Assembly (NCBI RefSeq): GCF_949628215.1
Contig: NC_134282.1
Coordinates: 12,646,223 to 12,710,222 of the forward strand
DNA from: Phalacrocorax aristotelis
Taxonomy: Eukaryota > Chordata > Aves > Suliformes > Phalacrocoracidae
Length of the DNA: 64,000 nucleotides
Direction: 5' to 3'
How positions within the stretch are numbered: the first letter of the stretch is position 1; every line of letters begins with the position of its first letter. Positions 59,418-64,000 of the stretch are shown one piece after another. The translations under genes and the position numbers were made by a program. The notes beneath the pieces were generated by a model that saw nothing but the letters and a program-made list of their open reading frames with translations, did not search any database and was not told the DNA's origin.

Positions 59418-62145
59418 ACTATTCAAAGAAAAACATGTTCAGGTGTTTTGTCTAACTCATGAACTGTAACATCTACCATAAAAACTAATCATTGAGCTAA
59501 AGGAAGGAGGAGATTTAATGATCTGAAAATTGACTGGTATTGGGACCAAGGCTGTGGGTTAAACTAACATTTGGTTAGGAAATTTGGAGCAACTGGAGAG
59601 TTTTTGAGTTCTGAAAGACTGTTTATAAAATAAAAATGTTGACAAGTCTTTTACGGTTCGCTGAGCAGAACTCATGTCTGTTGGGATTATGTTGCCAGAG
59701 ATGAGTTTGCTTGTGTTAAGTTATTTAAAATTCTCAGAACTGGTTTGCTTAAAGATGTTGAAAAGGGCTATTTTCTGTTTCGCTAGAAGTAGGGGGAAAA
59801 AAATCTTTGTCTTTAGAAGTAGTTTCCAATCTCTAAAGTGGATATTCAGGATATTTTCTGTGTTCTCTGAAGTCCATAATTAATATTTGTATCCTGAGAA
59901 TTCTCAATCTCTGTGAAAACAAAGATTTTTGAAAGCATGTGTGTAATGCTCATGTGCATCTGAAATACTTGTGTGTATTGCTGCATTTATGTTGTACCCA
60001 AATGTACACAGCAGTCAGTATGTTACAGGCTCAGCATTACTTGATGGCTGACAGCAAAATATAGACAAGCTTTCAAAAGGAAAGACAAGACCTATTGTAC
60101 AGACTGTCCTTGGCCGAGCAAGGCACATAAGTTGCTAGGTGGAAATGGTGTGAACTGCTTTCATGGCTTCAGTGAAATTAGTTCAGTGGTTTGTTACACA
60201 CAGTGTTAATCAGTTTGCTGAAGACAGCCCTAACGTGGTTACTATGGAAAAGTTTGAGCTTTTAACACAGCAACATAAATGTTTTGCTTCCAATGGCCCC
60301 TGCTTTTGGTGAGGTTATCAAATATTGCACTTATCTGTGAAAGTTATCATAGTGACCTGATATTTTTAGTACAGTGTCTTTTTGGACAGGCTCTGCTGTA
60401 TAGCCAGGATTCATTTTGCTGCTTCCAACCTTAGTCAAATGCTCTCTGCAGTTGAGTATGAAACTTGTAGCTATTTCTGAAACCTGAAAGGTTTAGCAAT
60501 ATTGCAGATTTCCATCTTTCCTAATATTTTGGCCTTCGTATTGAGTATGCGGTCACTATACTTTGACAATATATTTTACATTTCATTTTCCAAGAAGTGT
60601 TTTATTAGATTAACTCCAATAGGAAGGATGGCTTCACATTTATCATGAGCGACTTGCACATTCAGTCAAACACTCTGTGATATTGAGTAGTTTAAATCTC
60701 CAGCATATGAACTGTAAATTAACATTGAAGGCCTCTCCTAACATCCATTATTCTGTTTAAACAGTTGTGCAGAATTATTAGTTGCCAGTAATTTCTCCTT
60801 GAATACAAATATATCATCTGTTCTAATGTTGTTTTAACTCTCTTCATCTGTATGTCATAAAAAGAATATCTTAAAATTAGGAGATGACAGGGCTGAATAA
60901 TGTAATGGATAATTGAGACTTATTGCCATTTAGTAGAAGTTTCAGGTTTGCTTGCAGCTCAAATTACTAATTTTCCTAAAAGGCAATGATATTTAGGTTG
61001 CTGAGCATGGTCCCAGAGGATAAATACCCATCCTGCTGGGACCACTGGTTCAGCCTCTTGACAGTCTTAGCATAAAAATCCGACATGTGAAGTATGTGCA
61101 CTTCTGTTGCAAAAGATTACTTTCTTTACTCAGTAAAGTAGCCCTTTAAGGCATCCAGGCATAACAGTGTGGAGAGTATTCACTACAGACTTTTTTTGAT
61201 AAACTGAGAATTTCAGACCCCAGAGCTCTCCATTTATCACATGGCACAAGTGTGAGAAATTTGGACATAGGCACAATAAATAAATCAGTAAAAACCCTGT
61301 AGACTATGCTGCAGGATGCATTTCAGAGTAGAATATGAGAGCAGAACTGTTGGTGAAGAGCTTGTCATTTCCAGTTCATGTAGCAGCTGTGAAAAACAGT
61401 TTTGCATCTCCATAATACTGCAGCAGTTTATTGATTTGCACTATAATCTAAGGACTGGGATCCATGCTTCCCAAGGAGCTTAGGAAGCCTGGTGGCGTGC
61501 ACTCAATACTTCTGAAGACTGAAATTGGAGACTCTGGCTGCTGAAGTTACCACCCACCCATGATGATACCTTCTCACTGTGTTGCCATGTTCACCTCACT
61601 GCAGTGTGTCTCTACCTGCTTATCCTGCCTCTGGTTACCTTTGCTATCTCCCACTGCATGCTGTAGGGTGCACAATACTAGGCCATAAAACCATACCCCT
61701 CCTCATTCACTCTCTATCCCTTCTTGCAATGTGCTGTGCATCTTTTCCCACCTCATGCTGCTAAACAAGGCAAAGAAAGGAGCTGGAAATTAATTAGTTC
61801 TTCTCCAGTTTATCATGCCTGAAAAATATTTGTTTTAAACCACACGAGCGTTAAGATACTTTGAAGTTCCTTGGTTAGTGTTTAGGGGAAAATAAAATGC
61901 CAGTTTAAGCTTCTGATCTTTTGTAACAGCATATAGAATTCCATGCACACAATTATACTTTCATACCTGAACTCTTCTCTTTTTTTATGTCTAACTACCA
62001 CTGTCCTTTTCACTAGTGTGGTATTGAGTGCCCAGCATAGAGATGAACAAATTTACCCTTGGAGCAGCCAGTCTTAAGATATAGCTGTTTTTCAGAAATA
62101 TTTGATTAGAAACAACTAACTTTCCTTCAACAATAAAAATGAAAC

Positions 62146-62187
62146 ATTTGACTTCTTAAATCATAAATTTGACTTCTTAAAGCATAC
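62146..62187 (+). repeat. 21-bp tandem duplication
   Basis: Two adjacent 21-bp units, each starting ATTTGACTTCTTAAA, differ at two positions. A short recent duplication. Confidence 0.8.
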
Positions 62188-62969
62188 ATTTAGAATGATC
62201 TTTCAAAACAACAAAACTTTCCCTAGCATGTAAGTTTTGTGTGCTGTGAAGCTGTAATGACAAATGTCTTGAGGAATAACTACTGTTTAAATAGTGGTTG
62301 TGCCCATTCAGTGCATCATTAAAAGGAGGGGTGTCTGTTGCTGATTTTATAGACTCCGATGTCTCCTACTATGAATGTTCAGTTTGTGGCGGCCTGGCGC
62401 AACCCTATATGGACTAGGCTATAAGCTGCATTTAGAAAGCAAATGCTGGGCTGCTTCTCAGGAGAAGTCTATATTGTGAGCTTGATCTATCAAGACTGAG
62501 GTGCCTCAATGCATTTAAAAAATATTTTTAGATCACATACTCATTAGACAAAGAATCTTTTGATTCTTTATAAATATAATAGCTACTGGAGTAACAGCTA
62601 TCTTTGGATCTGTTCAGGACCAGCTGTAAAAAAAAAAAGTGCTGTCGTCATGTAAGCATGAATATGTTAGTAAGTTCTTTGTCTCCATTCCAGCTGACTA
62701 AAGACTATAAGCAACACTCAAAGGCCTGTGTACATATGATGGGCATGGTAACAGTAAAGGCTGAGACAACACATGACTGTAATGGATTTACAGTAGGTTG
62801 GTGTTGCCCTAGATCTTATTAAAATATACTACAGTCAGAAAACATGCATATTATTGTGGTATATGGATGATGGTAGACTCCTTCCTGGAGGAAGCAGGCA
62901 TTTAGTTTGTAAAATTGCCTTTTTTTTGCTTAGTACGTTTTCTAGCCTCTTGTTCACATAATAGTATCT
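62188..62969. other. Region downstream of SLC9A9, possible distal 3' UTR
   Basis: Nothing specific is seen. SLC9A9 is transcribed toward lower coordinates here, so part of this stretch may belong to a long 3' UTR. Confidence 0.35.
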
Positions 62970-62975
62970 TTTATT
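62970..62975 (-). terminator. Polyadenylation signal candidate for SLC9A9
   Basis: TTTATT on the plus strand is AATAAA on the minus strand, 43 nt after the SLC9A9 stop codon. This would make a very short 3' UTR, so a more distal signal may be the main one. Confidence 0.35.
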
Positions 62976-63017
62976 TCTTTGTTTTAGTCTTATTTCTTGT
63001 GATTAACATTACACTAT

Positions 63018-63239
63018 TCATGCCGATGAACTCATCTGGGATTGACCTGCAACGTGTTCCAGCTGGAGTTTGTACCCTCCTAATCCTAGGTCTCCTTCAT
63101 GAATATCTTCCTTGCCTGTAGCCTGGGTGGAGCCTGTTCTGTCCTGCGCTGGTACTGGTATGTGAGCAGGTGATTCATAGTTTTCAGTCAATTCATCATT
63201 ATTTATGATATAATCTGCGTCACCGTCCTTCAGTTGATC
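63018..63239 (-). CDS. SLC9A9: SLC9A9 (NHE9) last coding exon, C-terminal 73 residues
   Basis: SLC9A9 is an endosomal Na+(K+)/H+ exchanger that raises endosomal pH. This exon encodes the end of its cytosolic tail. The frame runs from GAT at 63239 to the stop TGA at 63020-63018. It begins DQLKDGDADYIINNDE and ends with the conserved block EGDLGLGGYKL, then QSQMSSSA. It matches the human tail (EGDLGLGGYEL, GQSQ) closely, while the middle is variable. The acceptor on the minus strand is TTTGAATACAG|GATC, in phase 0 with the upstream exon. A 515-bp intron (63240-63754) separates the two exons. The C-terminus has a few more residues than I recall for human (SQMSSSA against SQLN). The gene faces CHST2 in convergent orientation, as in human. 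Confidence 0.96.
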   Translation of the reverse strand, partial: DQLKDGDADYIINNDELTENYESPAHIPVPAQDRTGSTQATGKEDIHEGDLGLGGYKLQLEHVAGQSQMSSSA

Positions 63240-63754
63240 CTGTATTCAAACAAAGGAAAAATCAGTGGAAGGAAGATTCTTGAGGAGAATTTTTGTTAAA
63301 GTTTCAGTGAAGAATGAGTCTGAAATTCCACTTTCAGCACTTTTATATCATTATTTGTTTTTTTCAGGTGTTAATTTACCATCTTGATGTTGATTAAAGC
63401 AAATAGTTGTTTATCATGTTTTGCTCTTGAGCATTGTTCAGAAATATAACCTATCCTTCAGATCTTTAAGCACTGAAATGATCCTAAAGATCACTGATGG
63501 GTAGCCAATACTTGCAGCACCTGGCTGAACTATTTAGAACATGCCACTCATATTTGAAGCTCACACTATGAGTGACCATTCTTGAAAATGTAGCACTGTA
63601 TGTTCTAAGACCTCTCCACAACCCTGAAGAAATTGTATAAATTTTAGCCTTAATAGTAAAAGCTTTGGTAAAGGGACTTAAAACCAAAGTGTTTCATTGA
63701 GTATGGCAGGCTTGGATTATACCTTAAATACAGTTAACCAAGCGAAGTACTTAC
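63240..63754 (-). other. SLC9A9: SLC9A9 last intron
   Basis: On the minus strand it starts GTAAGT (63754-63749) and ends ACAG (63243-63240). It is a GT-AG intron of 515 bp with no recognised insert. Confidence 0.9.
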
Positions 63755-63860
63755 ACCATATGCACTGGGGCTGGTCAGAAGCCTGGCAAGAGGATTACAC
63801 CATCCAGGTAATGTCATTGTGAGAGGTGGACCGGCGTGGGTTAAGATAGGTTTCAAGTAT
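63755..63860 (-). CDS. SLC9A9: SLC9A9 (NHE9) penultimate coding exon
   Basis: This 106-bp exon supplies one base that completes a codon plus 35 codons, beginning [20 protein letters not shown] and ending [11 protein letters not shown]. It matches the human NHE9 tail ([25 protein letters not shown]) at most positions. The acceptor is AACTTCACAG|A and the donor is GGT|GTAAGT. The preceding codon, split over the intron, should encode Lys as in human. The segment belongs to the cytosolic tail after the last membrane segment. The remaining upstream exons are outside the window, and the intron continues from 63861 to the right edge. Confidence 0.96.
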
Positions 63861-64000
63861 CTGTGAAGTTTGTTAAAGAATACTTCCTGTACAGCTATTG
63901 ATACTAATGTGCTTCTCTATTAGACAAAGACCTCTCATTTTAAAGCATAAGGGAATTGTCTAACTGAATGCAAACATAGAAAATATGATCTCTTTACCTG
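63861..64000 (-). other. SLC9A9: SLC9A9 intron, partial
   Basis: This is the 3' end of the intron before the penultimate exon, cut by the window edge. The minus strand ends in CTTCACAG before the exon. Confidence 0.85.

Larger units (their letters stand above)
56342..62145. other. Intergenic, no gene recognised
   Basis: AT-rich DNA without a supported exon, apart from the two low-complexity stretches at 58107 and 59358. Short frames, for example 58824-59150 minus, have no recognised domain. Confidence 0.45.

Noticed and set aside
62915-63121. Plus-strand 68-codon frame
   Set aside because: It is antisense to the SLC9A9 last exon and its 3' UTR.
1-64000. CRISPR arrays, tRNA or rRNA genes, bacterial operons
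   Set aside because: None were seen. The intron-exon structure, CpG island and CR1 elements show vertebrate nuclear DNA.

Overview
The window looks like avian nuclear DNA. The evidence is several fragments of CR1 LINEs (the dominant bird retroposon, with the typical 3' end that closes in repeats of ATTCTGTG), three LTRs of a bird endogenous retrovirus (ERVL-like) family that starts TGTGCTGG and ends near CCACGACA, and a vertebrate gene pair in the order and orientation known from chicken and human. The species cannot be fixed from the sequence alone.

Layout. Positions 1-3160 are non-coding, with possible polyadenylation signals and one strong hairpin. A large CpG island (about 3165-5345) holds the promoter, two short upstream ORFs and the complete intronless coding sequence of CHST2 (4067-5356, +), a Golgi N-acetylglucosamine-6-O-sulfotransferase of 429 residues. 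An AT-rich 3' UTR follows, with several AATAAA signals. At the far end, on the minus strand, lie the last two coding exons of SLC9A9 (63755-63860 and 63018-63239), the endosomal Na+/H+ exchanger NHE9. The rest of that gene lies beyond the right edge. The two genes are convergent, about 58 kb apart.

The 56 kb between them has no recognisable protein gene. It holds six CR1 pieces (9840, 11034 minus, 12350, 25553 minus, 32163, 41064), a broken ERV with a 48-bp minisatellite and a CR1 nested inside it (24382-27701), a solo LTR with a perfect 5-bp target duplication (46120-46607, minus), and a second solo LTR (55746-56336). The second solo LTR is almost identical to the 27-kb LTR over its first 470 bp but clearly diverged over its last 120 bp, a pattern that suggests gene conversion. 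Other notable structures are a small CpG-rich patch with an RFX-type X-box and a splice donor (44960-45171), a perfect 22-bp palindrome (34201-34222), a three-arm alternative hairpin (21139-21203), a duplicated hairpin (37947-38002) and a short-loop G-quadruplex motif (35743-35766).

The two genes do not form a joint pathway. CHST2 sulfates GlcNAc on glycans in the Golgi and SLC9A9 alkalinises endosomes. Their adjacency is ancient vertebrate synteny. No clearly new biological system was found; the best leads are the LTR conversion tract, the upstream-ORF arrangement of CHST2 and the X-box patch.
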